DNA of 64,000 nucleotides, taken from positions 62,001 through 126,000 of the forward strand of contig NZ_BBAI01000001.1 of assembly GCF_001311175.1 (NCBI RefSeq), in the 5' to 3' direction. Both the position numbers and the translations under genes were made by a program. This stretch comes from Lacticaseibacillus pantheris DSM 15945 = JCM 12539 = NBRC 106106. Its GTDB lineage: Bacteria; Bacillota; Bacilli; Lactobacillales; Lactobacillaceae. The notes under the pieces were generated by a model. That model saw nothing but the letters and a program-made list of their open reading frames with translations. It searched no databases and was not told the origin of the DNA. This document shows, in pieces, positions 1-8,573 of this stretch (position 1 is its first letter; every line of letters begins with the position of its first letter).

Positions 1-658
1 TTGTTCGCCTTTATCTCGGCCGCCAACATCCTTAAATTCGTGGAGCAGTACCCCCACACCATCGTCGGTACCTTTGAGACGGTCTCCAACGAGTTTCACG
101 TGTACCAGCTCGACGTCGATGGGCACCAGGTCGGACTGTGCCGGGCTCCGCTGGGCGCATCGGCCGCCACCCAACTCCTCGAGTTTCTGATTGCCTATGG
201 TGCCCAGCGCATCGTGACGGTCGGCTCTTGCGGTGTACTCACGGACGCTCCCGAAAACCAGTTTATGGTTGTCACCGCGGCTTTGCGTGACGAGGTACGT
301 CGTTCCACTACCTGCCACCCGCGCCCAGCATCACGCTCGACGCCGATGTTGCCAGCCACATCCAAGCCGTACTCACGCAACACGCAGTCCCGGTGCACGC
401 CGTCCAAACGTGGACGACCGACGCCTTTTTTTTCGGGAAACGCGGGGCAAAGTCGCCGCGCACCGCGCTGCTGGTTACACCGTTGTCGAAATGGAGTGTG
501 CGGCCCTCGCAGCCTGCGCACGTTTCCGCGGGGCGCAGTTCGGCCAGATATTGTTCACGGGCGACTCGCTCGCCGCGATGGACGAGTATGTTGCCCGCGA
601 CTTTGGTAAGGCTTCCCACCTGCAGGCACTCACCCTGGGGTGTTGGTGCCTGATGTAG
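1..658 (+). CDS. Nucleoside phosphorylase family protein (5' end at window edge, frameshifted)
   Basis: This is a PNP/UDP-type nucleoside phosphorylase, a family that cleaves nucleosides with phosphate to free base and sugar phosphate. The first 100 residues carry the phosphate/ribose-side motif TVGSCGVL. After two frame changes (near 300 and in the T run at 424-431) the reading continues through TTDAFF and the family signature VVEMECAALAA to a TAG at 656-658. Reading all three frames in turn gives one continuous family-like protein, so the breaks are probably sequence errors. The true start may lie before base 1. The substrate (uridine versus purine nucleoside) cannot be told from what is visible. 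A repeat element begins immediately after the stop. Confidence 0.75.
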
Positions 659-885
659 CAAAAAGAGAGTGGCCCACAATGCGGTTAGCTCCCGAGCAAT
701 AGCGTAATAATGCCGATATTCCTCAGTTCGGGAATATCGGCATTATTACGTTAGGCACAGGGAACTGCATTGTGGGTCACGTTTGTAGGCCGGCTGCTCA
801 CCATAACTCCGCTCGGTCACAAGCCGCCCAGCGTCGATGTGTGTCTTTTTTTCCGAAGCCGCTACTTATAATCGGGCCTCTTTTG
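659..885 (+). repeat. Dispersed hairpin repeat R3, copy A
   Basis: About 220 bases just after the stop codon of the phosphorylase are repeated in inverse orientation at 54400-54612. The core is a nested hairpin: 669-682 pairs with 767-780, and 703-722 pairs perfectly over 20 bp with 731-750 around a loop at 723-730. Sequence beyond the hairpin (about 781-860) is also shared with copy B. The outer stem differs between copies by paired changes, so the structure appears to be conserved. Confidence 0.8.
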
Positions 886-902
886 TGTGCACATTACATT
901 AT

Positions 903-2196
903 CTAGTCCGTCGCCCAAACGTTATCCAGAACCACCGTCTGGTTACGCTCTGGGCCCACACCGAACGTTAACAGGTTAACCCCGACGAGTTCCTGAATCC
1001 GTTCCACGTAGCGACGTGGTGCAGCGGGCAAGTCCTCTAGGCTCCGGGCACCACTGATGTCGTCAGTCCAGCCGTCCAGTTCTTCGTAAACTGGCTGGCA
1101 TTCACCCAGCTCCTTGAGCGTCGCGGGCATCCGCGTAATCCGGGTACCGTCCGCCTTCTCGTATGCCACACAGATTTTTACTTTGTCGAGACCCGTCAGC
1201 ACGTCCACCGAGTTCAGGCACAGGTCGGTGACCCCAGCAACACGCCGCGCGTGGTTCACCACCACAGTGTCAAACCAGCCCACGCGCCGCGGCCGTCCAG
1301 TCACCGTACCAAACTCGTGACCCGCATTGCGGATGTAGTCACCCTGCGCGTCATCCAACTGCGTCGGGAACGGACCATCACCCACGCGGGACGTGTACGC
1401 CTTCACAACACCTACCACCCGGTCAATCCGTGACGGACCCACGCCGGTCCCAGTGGAGACGCCACCAGCAGGGTTGGAGGACGTCACGTAGGGGTAAGTC
1501 CCCTGATCAACGTCCAGCATGATTCCTTGGGCACCTTCAAAGAGGACGTTACGCCCTTCATCCAGCGCGTCGTTCAGAATCACGCTGGTGTCCACGATGT
1601 AGGGAGCCAGTTGCTGCCCAAAATCGTAGTACTGGCCAAAAATATCGTCATAGTTAACGGGTTCTGCGCCATAAATCTTGGTCAGCAACTCGTTTTTTTT
1701 CGTCTACATTAATCCGCAACTTTGCGGCCAGGGTGTCCTTGTCGAGCAGGTCAGCCATCCGGATACCCACCCGCGCGGCTTTGTCCACGTAGGCCGGGCC
1801 GATTCCGCGGTTGGTCGTGCCAATCTTGGCGTCACCCTTCTTTGCTTCCTGTAACTTATCGAGCAGGATGTGGTACGGCATAATGACCTGCGCGCGGTCA
1901 CTGATGCGCAAGTTTTCGCCGGGCACGCCTTGTTCACGCAACGCGGTGAGCTCCCGCAGCAGGCTAGCCGGGTTAACCACAACCCCATTACCAATAACGG
2001 ATAGCTGGTGCGGGTGGAGAATCCCGGATGGCACCAACCGGAGTTTGTACACCTGACCGTTTGCGTGGATGGTGTGACCGGCATTGTCGCCACCCTGGTA
2101 CCGCGCAATCATGTGCGCCCCCTGGCTTAGGAAATCCGTAATCTTCCCCTTACCTTCGTCACCCCACTGCATACCGACAATTACTGCTGTACCCAT
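903..2196 (-). CDS. purA: Adenylosuccinate synthase (frameshifted in a T run)
   Basis: PurA joins IMP and aspartate with GTP to make adenylosuccinate, the first step from IMP to AMP. The N-terminus carries the P-loop-like motif [11 protein letters not shown] (about residues 8-18) and later [15 protein letters not shown]. The second part holds the [21 protein letters not shown] region and the C-terminal GVGPERNQT. The frame breaks at the eight-base T run near 1695-1702, and removing one base joins the halves into about 430 residues, normal for the family. The ATG at 2196 is preceded by a strong GAGGAGG ribosome site. The gene appears monocistronic, with an AT-rich stretch upstream. Confidence 0.95.
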
Positions 2197-2221
2197 TGAT
2201 GATTCCTCCTCGATTATGACA

Positions 2222-2745
2222 CCAGCAAAGTCGCTACCGCCACTGTCTCAACTTTGAACGCCGACGACGCCCAAAACAATAACCATGATAGCAGTTAACT
2301 GGGACGGTCACAAGGGTGTGGGTGGATATTGTTCGGATTAATTTGATTGTTAGTATTATGTAGAGATGAATATGCAGCTATTACATTATTATTCACGAAC
2401 TTTTTTTTGATTTCAAAAGATTCGACAGGCAGGAAAAATATTTACCTATTCAACTGACATCTTTACGTAAATGTATAGCTAATCATATATGCCAAATTGC
2501 TTACATTTAAAAATGACGAAGCTGATTAGTGTGTATCCTTATGTTTGTTCACTTAATGATTGCACTAAAACAATCATTATTTTATCTACATATCAAAATC
2601 ACACTTTAGCTAAGCATAAGAAGACCTCCACCAAAAAAAACTAGGGGAGGTCTATAGAGTGATATCATAGTAAGCCTTTCAATAGATGACTGGAGGGCGC
2701 ACTAAAAATGTTTCTTATTAATGCATGCAACTTATTCTTCATTAT
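2222..2745. other. AT-rich intergenic stretch
   Basis: No convincing gene is seen. Base composition becomes clearly AT-rich from about 2330, unlike purA. The stretch contains the hairpin at 2622-2652 and probably the purA promoter, but no confident -35/-10 pair was picked. Confidence 0.6.
2622..2652 (-). terminator. Hairpin downstream of the peptide genes
   Basis: AGACCTCC at 2622-2629 pairs with GGAGGTCT at 2645-2652. On the minus strand the stem is followed only by a short mixed pyrimidine stretch, and an eight-base A/T run sits in the loop. It lies at the 3' end of the peptide/ATP-grasp block, so a terminator role is plausible but not certain. Confidence 0.45.
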
Positions 2746-2799
2746 TCATGGTTTATATCGGTTAACTTGTAAATCCACTTCTTCTTGTAATCCTCGCAT
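2746..2799 (-). pseudogene. Possible decayed relative of the 33-residue precursor peptides
   Basis: An ATG at 2799 opens a 17-codon frame reading MRGLQEEVDLQVNRYKP. It follows the same charge and hydrophobic pattern as the start of the two intact peptides (MTK-F/L-EKELAVEADQYSA), and the stop falls where they have Gln18. Bases after the stop (AAG AAT AAG) still resemble the LKDNE part. A purine-rich GAGGGGA lies 9 bases upstream. The similarity is weak, and it may be coincidental or a truncated real peptide. Confidence 0.35.
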
Positions 2800-2842
2800 A
2801 GTGCGGTCCCCTCAGGTAATAAAGGTTGTCGATAAATATATA

Positions 2843-2944
2843 TTAACAATCTTTCTTGTTATCGCCGGCGATACGTTCGTTGTCCTTCAGCTGTGCACTA
2901 TACTGATCAGCCTCAACGGCTAATTCCTTTTCAAACTTAGTCAT
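2843..2944 (-). CDS. 33-residue putative RiPP precursor peptide 1
   Basis: A short gene starting with ATG at 2944 and ending with TAA. The product begins MTKFEKELAVEADQYSAQLK and continues DNERIAGDNKKDC. It is nearly identical to the peptide encoded 31 bases upstream (two substitutions, Phe4/Leu and Ile25/Val). Most base differences between the two are at third codon positions, which supports translation. A GGGGGTGATTTCT ribosome site precedes the ATG. The peptide is highly charged, has no signal peptide, and ends in the only Cys. It lies downstream of an ATP-grasp ligase of the RiPP-maturase type, so it is inferred to be the substrate. It could instead be an unmodified signalling peptide. 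Confidence 0.75.
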   Translation of the reverse strand: MTKFEKELAVEADQYSAQLKDNERIAGDNKKDC

Positions 2945-2975
2945 AGAAATCACCCCCTTTCAGAATTACACGGGA

Positions 2976-3077
2976 CTAACAATCTTTCTTGTTGTCTCCA
3001 GCAACGCGTTCGTTGTCCTTCAACTGTGCGCTATACTGATCAGCCTCAACGGCTAATTCCTTTTCCAACTTAGTCAT
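2976..3077 (-). CDS. 33-residue putative RiPP precursor peptide 2
   Basis: The sister of the peptide at 2843-2944: ATG at 3077, TAG stop, product beginning MTKLEKELAVEADQYSAQLK and ending DNERVAGDNKKDC. An excellent ribosome site (AAAGGAGGTGATTTCT) ends directly before the ATG. Like peptide 1 it ends in an acidic/basic tail with a terminal Cys. Possible donor and acceptor side chains for an ATP-grasp crosslink are Ser16, Lys20, Lys30 and Lys31 with Asp21, Glu23, Asp28 and Asp32. Two near-identical copies next to the ligase fit RiPP loci that encode several precursors. The first about 18 residues (acidic, helix-like) would be the leader. Confidence 0.75.
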   Translation of the reverse strand: MTKLEKELAVEADQYSAQLKDNERVAGDNKKDC

Positions 3078-3107
3078 AGAAATCACCTCCTTTCAGAATT
3101 AAACGAA

Positions 3108-3198
3108 CTAACAGTCCTTTTAGCTATCTCCACTAATCCGTTTATTCTCCTTCAATAAAGACCAACTCCTAGATGGAAGCAAATTTTCCTTGCGTCAT
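3108..3198 (-). pseudogene. Degenerate third copy of the precursor peptide gene
   Basis: Upstream of peptide 2 a stretch keeps fragments of the same gene: ATG at 3198 followed by ACGCAAGGAAAA, then (in another frame) LLKENKRISGDS, matching LKDNERIAGDN of the intact copies, and a trailing AAG GAC TGT TAG matching the KKDC-stop end. Internal deletions and stops break the frame. It shows that the array has been expanded by duplication and is partly decayed. Confidence 0.55.
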
Positions 3199-3263
3199 TT
3201 ACCGCCAAGCATAGAGCACCTGCTTTTCCGTCGTTTGGCTAGACAAGAACCATAGCCTGACTA

Positions 3264-3279
3264 ATAGCAAAATATTGCT
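3264..3279 (-). other. Small hairpin between ligase gene and peptide genes
   Basis: TAGCAA and TTGCTA flank a four-base loop just after the ligase stop codon. It may attenuate or process the transcript so that peptide and enzyme levels differ, but the stem is only 6 bp. Confidence 0.3.
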
Positions 3280-3285
3280 ACTTGA

Positions 3286-4405
3286 TCATTTTGTTTTACT
3301 CAACAAGGAGCTATCTGCCTTTAGACCAGTATCAATAATGTATTGTGTTACTGCCTCCGTAATTTTCTGACCTGTCTTCGCCTGCATCCAAAGCCAATCT
3401 CCCCACTGGTTTACCTCTAACAGATACCATTTATTGTCAGTTATCAATAAATCAATTGCTCCATAATTGAGCCCAAGCTTTGCCATAAGCCCACTCAGTT
3501 TTGATTTAATTGATGTATCCAGGTCTGTTGGAACTACCTCAATGTCACCAACACCATCCAAATGCCAGTCTGGATTTTGAATATCATGATACCGACCACA
3601 AAAGAATATCCCGTTAATATAGAAAACTCTAATCTCACTCGCGTTTGAAATTTTTCTTTGGAAGGTGGTAGGAACCACTGCGATCTCACTATCTAATATT
3701 TTTTTTGTGCTTATCTATTAAGAAGCCGTATGCATTATTAAGCTCGTCACGTGGATATTCCACAAAGTGATGATGAACAGCCTTAACAAATGCCAAACTA
3801 TTACGATCCAAAAACTTACCTACACCAACAGGAGAATTAGTAATAACAGTTTGCGGTACATCAATATTATCCTGAGCGGCGACCATCAACTGCACCGGCT
3901 TTGTAGCTAAGTCCTCTGACTCCGGGTCATTAAACCAACGAACATCAGGGAGCGAACGTAACGAGTTAACCAAGGAAATCCAGTTATCGCGAATATAATA
4001 ACTCTCTACCTGTGAATACCCTTCTAGACTAAACGAATCGCTGTGAAAGTGTCGCCGCCAAATAAATGCAATGTTCTCAATCTCAACACGCTCTCCCATG
4101 CTTTCGACATAACCATCAACATTTCCACCGTCAAACGAAACAGATACGGTCACTTCATTAATGAGTTGTTCAGCGTTAATACGGAGATAGCCATACCCAC
4201 TCTGAATGAGCATAGTGGCTACTCGATCGACTTCAGGATCCTCAATTCTCGTCAAAATAAGAACAATCGACTTTGTGTTTATCCCCTTCAACAACGCCGG
4301 CTTGCTATTATAAATACGATGCAAGAAATCACGATCCTGCTGCCGTGGAAGCAAATCATCAATGCCCGTATTGTTTCTTAGTACCAAAGACTTAAAATTT
4401 GACAT
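3286..4405 (-). CDS. MvdC/MvdD-type ATP-grasp peptide ligase (frameshifted in an A run)
   Basis: A soluble ATP-grasp enzyme of about 372 residues. The N-terminal part has the maturase-type start VLILTRIEDPEVDRVATML (about 48-66) and the IWRRHF motif (about 115-120), counterpart of the IWYRRP-like motif of MvdD-type enzymes. The C-terminal half has VPTTFQRKI, EIRVFYINGIFF, and the Mg/ATP-binding block GAIDLL plus EVNQWGDWLW (about 315-339). The family joins carboxylate side chains to hydroxyls or amines in a precursor peptide (graspetides), or ligates residues to peptide ends. The frame breaks in an eight-base A run near 3700, and one base fewer restores it. The peptide genes follow on the same strand and an exporter lies divergent. 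Its composition is AT-rich, unlike the core genes. Confidence 0.85.
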
Positions 4406-4552
4406 TTGCTCACCCCTTTCGTAATTGTGGCCATTAAAGCACCGTTGCTTGAAAATGTCAATATTTTAATATTCATGTGCTATTTTCTTTCTTTTTTTGC
4501 AATGAAAATAGTACACTAATAGAAACAGTATATACAAAGAAGATGACCTTTT

Positions 4553-5776
4553 ATGCAGGGTTCCGCTTCAAAACAAATATTTATCGCAACGACTGCCAGG
4601 TTCCTATCCACCTTTGGCAGTGGGTTACTCAGCTTTGCAATTGGCCTATACGTTCTATCCGCCTCAAAATCAGCCTTGTGGTTTGCAATAACCCAAATTC
4701 TACCGCCACTAATAGCGTTACTGTTCTCCCGCAAAATCGGGACACTCATTGACCATACTCGCCACAAACCGATTTTGATTATTTCCCAGTCCACTAACGT
4801 CATAATCGCAAGCCTGTACTTATTACTGTTCATCAATTCCGCATCCCACCGTGTGATACTATTCGGCTCACTGACGGTGATTTTGCTGAACGCGATTACC
4901 AATACTTTTACCCAAACCACCTACCAGGCATCAGTTATTCAGATGGTCGGCAATCATGACGTCCAACGCCTAAATTCACTGGAACAAAGTGGCAATTCGA
5001 TTGCACAAATTCTGGCGCCCACGATTGGCGCAACGCTATTCGCCGTCTCAGGTATTACCTTTGTTCTAGCGTTTCGCGTGATTTTATCAATCGGGGTAAT
5101 TATATTTTTAGTGCTGCTATCGTTCTCCAGGGAACAGGGCACCAATACTAACAATCCGGAAACTAACGACGGTAAAATAAACTTGGCCACCATCCTCCAT
5201 AGTCCCCTGGTCGCATACTCGGTGCTTGCATCGGTTGCCATCAACCTGGTTGTCGCGTTAGTCAGCACCGGCCTTCCACTTTTGATGATGCACACACTAT
5301 CATTTTCATCCCAACAATACGGCTACGTGGAAACTGCGTCCGGCTTCGGCACCTTTATTGCGGGACTGGTTCTGGCCAAAACGCACAACTTTGCCAAGCC
5401 TATCGCCACTAGCGCCAAAGCAATGGTGTTACTAGGTAGCATGGTTGCGGTGTTCGGCACCGTCAGCTTGCTGTCTCTTCAAAGTACGATTAGCTTCACA
5501 ACATTCATTGTGGTTGCAACCATCTATGGATTTTCACTATCCCTGATGGAAATACCAATGAGCACCTACATGCAAACTAATATTCCAATCAATATTCAAG
5601 GCCAAGTTTTCTCGTTTATGTTCGGTGCCTCTCAAACCGCCATGCCCCTTGGTGTCATCATTGCCACCATGCTTGCGCAACAGCTGGGAGCAGGCTTACT
5701 CATAGCTGGCGTTCTCATTATTATTTACATCGCGACTGTTTACCTACAAATTGGCAGAAAAATAGTCACCGCGTAA
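4553..5776 (+). CDS. MFS transporter, probable exporter of the ATP-grasp peptide product
   Basis: An intact 407-residue membrane protein with about 12 hydrophobic segments and the loop motif after helix 2 (GTLIDHTRHKPIL, about 64-76) typical of MFS drug/macrolide exporters. It has a long hydrophilic loop in the middle (about 196-212, SREQGTNTNNPETNDGK). It is transcribed divergently from the ATP-grasp ligase with about 145 bases between start codons, so the two probably share a control region. No regulator is encoded nearby. Export or self-immunity for the modified peptide is the contextual inference; the substrate cannot be read from sequence. The ribosome site is weak. Confidence 0.8.
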   Translation: MQGSASKQIFIATTARFLSTFGSGLLSFAIGLYVLSASKSALWFAITQILPPLIALLFSRKIGTLIDHTRHKPILIISQSTNVIIASLYLLLFINSASHRVILFGSLTVILLNAITNTFTQTTYQASVIQMVGNHDVQRLNSLEQSGNSIAQILAPTIGATLFAVSGITFVLAFRVILSIGVIIFLVLLSFSREQGTNTNNPETNDGKINLATILHSPLVAYSVLASVAINLVVALVSTGLPLLMMHTLSFSSQQYGYVETASGFGTFIAGLVLAKTHNFAKPIATSAKAMVLLGSMVAVFGTVSLLSLQSTISFTTFIVVATIYGFSLSLMEIPMSTYMQTNIPINIQGQVFSFMFGASQTAMPLGVIIATMLAQQLGAGLLIAGVLIIIYIATVYLQIGRKIVTA

Positions 5777-5791
5777 CCACATACACGGCCC

Positions 5792-5819
5792 GCCAGCATA
5801 TCGGCGAGCTGGTTTTTTT
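5792..5819 (+). terminator. Terminator of the MFS gene
   Basis: GCCAGC and GCTGG flank a short loop and are followed by seven T, just after the MFS stop codon. Confidence 0.7.
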
Positions 5820-5856
5820 AGTTTGTACGGCAAGCCGCTCCAAAATTTTAGCCAAT

Positions 5857-5889
5857 AAAAAAAAGCCGGCAACCACAACGGTTACCGGC
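5857..5889 (-). terminator. Rho-independent terminator of the dnaB-downstream gene
   Basis: On the minus strand GCCGGTAACC pairs with GGTTGCCGGC and is followed by eight T. It lies directly after the stop of the gene at 5896-7062. Confidence 0.9.
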
Positions 5890-5895
5890 CCAATC

Positions 5896-7062
5896 TTATT
5901 CATCTGAATTATCCTGTACCCACTGCTCTTGGAGGTAGGAATATACACTCCCAAAGCTCAGCGCGAGCACCTGGACCATCTTGAAGTGCTGCGTCTCGGC
6001 CTGCGGATCGCCAAAGGGTAGCCAGTCAAAGCCGTCGCTGGTGACGTTTGTCGGCGTACCAATCAACGTTTCTTTGGTCATCGCCGTCCGCAACCGGAAC
6101 ACGCGGCCGAAGACTTCCCCCTCACCGATGAGGTTCCCGAGCAGGTCGTCGGAGGCATCAAATACCCGCTCGTGGTTCAGCTTGGGTACCTGGACAAAGT
6201 TGTGCGTCTGTCCCCAAGTCTCGTACATCATCATCGACTGGAGGTAATCCGACGCCACAATGACGCTGTGAATCCCCCGCAGCCGCAATAACGTGTACCC
6301 GCCGAACTGGCCGCCCATGTCCACCAGGGAGAGCACCACGAACGTCTCGTTCACGGCGACCACGCGCCCAACGTAGAACTGGTCCATGCTCTGCCGCCCC
6401 ACGATGGCAATCAGGCTCTCTTCATCGCGCGCATCAGACAGCACCTCGGCCATGTTACCGGTATTGAGGTGCCGCACAGTCGTTACGTGCCGCAACGAGT
6501 CCCGCTTGGCCGCCATCGCGCTGGCGAGAAACAGGTCGTACCCATCGTATTCGAGTACGCCCAGGTTGGCAAAGTCGACCTGGATACTCCGCACGTCGGT
6601 GTAATTAAACTTATTGATGACGTCCATCGTGAAGTGCTCCGTCGTCACTTCGGTAATCTGACCCTCGAGGTAATTTTCGATGTCAAAGGCGATGACCATC
6701 ACCACCTGGCCAGTGCGACGCATGTTTTCAGCGACCTGGTAGGCAATTGGTGATTCGTTGTTCAGTGGCAATGCTAGCGGCTCTGCCGGTAGCGCCTTAA
6801 AGTCCTCTTTGGTCGCCGCCGCAATGCGGAATTCCATACTGTCAATGTCTGGGCCGCCGATCTCAATCGAGTCAACGGCGTCATAGGTAATCAGTGCCGC
6901 CCCGTCAGCTAACCCGGCATCGTTGTACGTGGCCACGACGACCCCGTCATCACCGACCATCTGGACGTATCCGGTATAAAAGTCCTCACTGTCCCGTTGG
7001 TAGATGTTAATTAGTAGGTGTTGTTGTTTGGCGCTACGCAAATTCTGAATAAGCGTATTCAT
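5896..7062 (-). CDS. Hypothetical protein with repeated Sm-like units
   Basis: A soluble protein of 388 residues, not recognised as a named family. The ATG at 7062 is chosen because AAGGAAAGAAGGTGACG precedes it. The sequence falls into three or four units of about 80-90 residues with the alternating strand pattern of Sm/LSm domains: one ending YDAVDSIEIGG, one ending YTDVRSIQVDF, one ending LRLRGIHSVIV, and a shorter last one around ETLIGTPTNVTSDG. Each unit starts with a hydrophobic-polar strand followed by a Gly-Xaa-Val/Ile turn (TGYVQMVGDDG, LEGQITEVTTEH, VGRVVAVNETF). It follows dnaB by about 60 bases on the same strand. An RNA- or protein-scaffold role is only inference from the fold guess. 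Confidence 0.7.
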   Translation of the reverse strand: MNTLIQNLRSAKQQHLLINIYQRDSEDFYTGYVQMVGDDGVVVATYNDAGLADGAALITYDAVDSIEIGGPDIDSMEFRIAAATKEDFKALPAEPLALPLNNESPIAYQVAENMRRTGQVVMVIAFDIENYLEGQITEVTTEHFTMDVINKFNYTDVRSIQVDFANLGVLEYDGYDLFLASAMAAKRDSLRHVTTVRHLNTGNMAEVLSDARDEESLIAIVGRQSMDQFYVGRVVAVNETFVVLSLVDMGGQFGGYTLLRLRGIHSVIVASDYLQSMMMYETWGQTHNFVQVPKLNHERVFDASDDLLGNLIGEGEVFGRVFRLRTAMTKETLIGTPTNVTSDGFDWLPFGDPQAETQHFKMVQVLALSFGSVYSYLQEQWVQDNSDE

Positions 7063-7123
7063 GGCGTCACCTTCTTTCCTTGTTAGGTTGCATTCTACAC
7101 CGTTCGGCGCACGACGCAACCCG

Positions 7124-8508
7124 CTACTCTGTCCGGTTGGAAATATTAACGAATTTATTCAAAGACTTAGCAAATAACAGGTTCACGGTTCCCCGGGCCC
7201 CGCTACGGTTCTTTTCGAGGATGATTTCGACCTCACCCACGTCCTGATCGTCGCTCTCTTGCTGGTCGCCGCCACCATCGTCGTCATCGCCGTCCTCATC
7301 ACGGTAGTAATCATCACGGTAGATGAAGGCCACGATGTCGGCATCCTGCTCGATGGACCCGGATTCACGAATATCCGACAGCACGGGCCGCTTGTCCTGA
7401 CGCTGTTCCACGCCACGCGATAGTTGTGACATCGCAATAACCGGAATACTGAGCTCCTTTGCCAGCTTCTTAAGTTGCCGGGAGATTTCGGACACTTCCT
7501 GCTGGCGATTTTCACGCCCGGAGCCTTCAATCAGCTGGAGGTAGTCAATGATGACGAGCCCCAGGTCAACATCCGGATCCTTGGCGAGGCGCCGGCACTT
7601 GGCCCGAATTTCGCCGACTTTGACCCCCGCGGTGTCGTCAAAGTAGATGTTCATCTTTGACAGGCTCCCCATGGCCACCAGGAGGCGTTCCCACTCGTCC
7701 TGGTTCAGGTTCCCCGTACGCAGGTGGGTGGCGTCAATGCTTCCCTCACTACATAACATACGGTTAACCAGCGATTCGGCACCCATTTCCAGGCTGAAAA
7801 TCGCCACGGCTTTGTTCGTGTCGCGCCCGACGTTCTGGGCGATATTGAGGGCAAAGGCGGTCTTACCCATCCCAGGCCGCGCGGCGATAATAATTAACTC
7901 GTCGTCGTGAAAGCCCGTGGTGAGCTGATCCAGGTCGTGGTACCCGGTTGCGAGCCCCGTCACCTGGTCGTCGTTCGTCGCCATTTTGTCGATTTCATCC
8001 ATGGCGTTTTGGAGCACGTCGCGGATTGCCCGGAACCCGGTATCTCGACCGCCCTGGCTGATACGGCTAAAGGTTTCCTCGGCCTCAGACAGCAGGTCAA
8101 TCGGCTCGTCGGCGCGTCGTACCCCTTAGCCGCAATGGTCTGCGCCGCCTGAATCACGCGCCGCATGGTGGCTTTGTCGTTGACAATCTTCGCGTAGTAA
8201 CCCACGTTGGTGGACGTCGGCACGGCGTCCGCCAGTTCGGCCATATACGCCACCCCGCCCACGTCGTCGAGGTGGTTATCGCGTTCCAGTTCCTCTTTGA
8301 CACTCACCACGTCGATGTTAATTTCGCGGTCGTTCAGAGAATTCATCGCCGCAAAGATGAGTTGGTTCGAGCGGCGGTAAAAGTCCTCCGGCTCGAGCAA
8401 CTCCTGCGCGTCCGCCAAACGGTCTGGGTTCAGCAAAATCCCACCCAGAACCGCCTGTTCGGCGTCCTCGCTGTATGGTGGCTGACGACTTAATGTCGGT
8501 TCATCCAT
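7124..8508 (-). CDS. dnaB: Replicative DNA helicase (frameshifted)
   Basis: DnaB-family hexameric helicase (often called dnaC in Firmicutes) that unwinds DNA at the fork. The N-terminal domain begins at the ATG at 8508 (PPYSEDAEQAVLGGILL). The RecA-like domain holds Walker A ARPGMGKTAFALNIA, Walker B LGLVIIDYLQLI and the SQLSRGVEQR loop. The frame breaks near 8115-8125, where DEPIDLLSEAEE should continue, most likely through missing bases. The linked length is about 461 residues, normal for the family. The C-terminal region has an unusually long acidic insert (YRDEDGDDDDGGGDQQESDD). A terminator and repeat R1 separate it from rplI. Confidence 0.93.
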
Positions 8509-8573
8509 GGTGTATGCCTCCGTTCAAATAGCTGGTTAAATTGTAGCACACCCTGCGTGTACATTGGTCGTGG

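Noticed and set aside
2708-2923. 71-residue plus-strand open frame over the peptide genes
   Set aside because: It lies antisense to peptide 1, has no ribosome site and no family pattern; the minus-strand peptides have strong sites and duplicate each other.
7124-8508. Treating dnaB, gyrA, gyrB and similar split genes as true pseudogenes
   Set aside because: They are essential, the halves are fully conserved, and the breaks fit single-base sequence errors.
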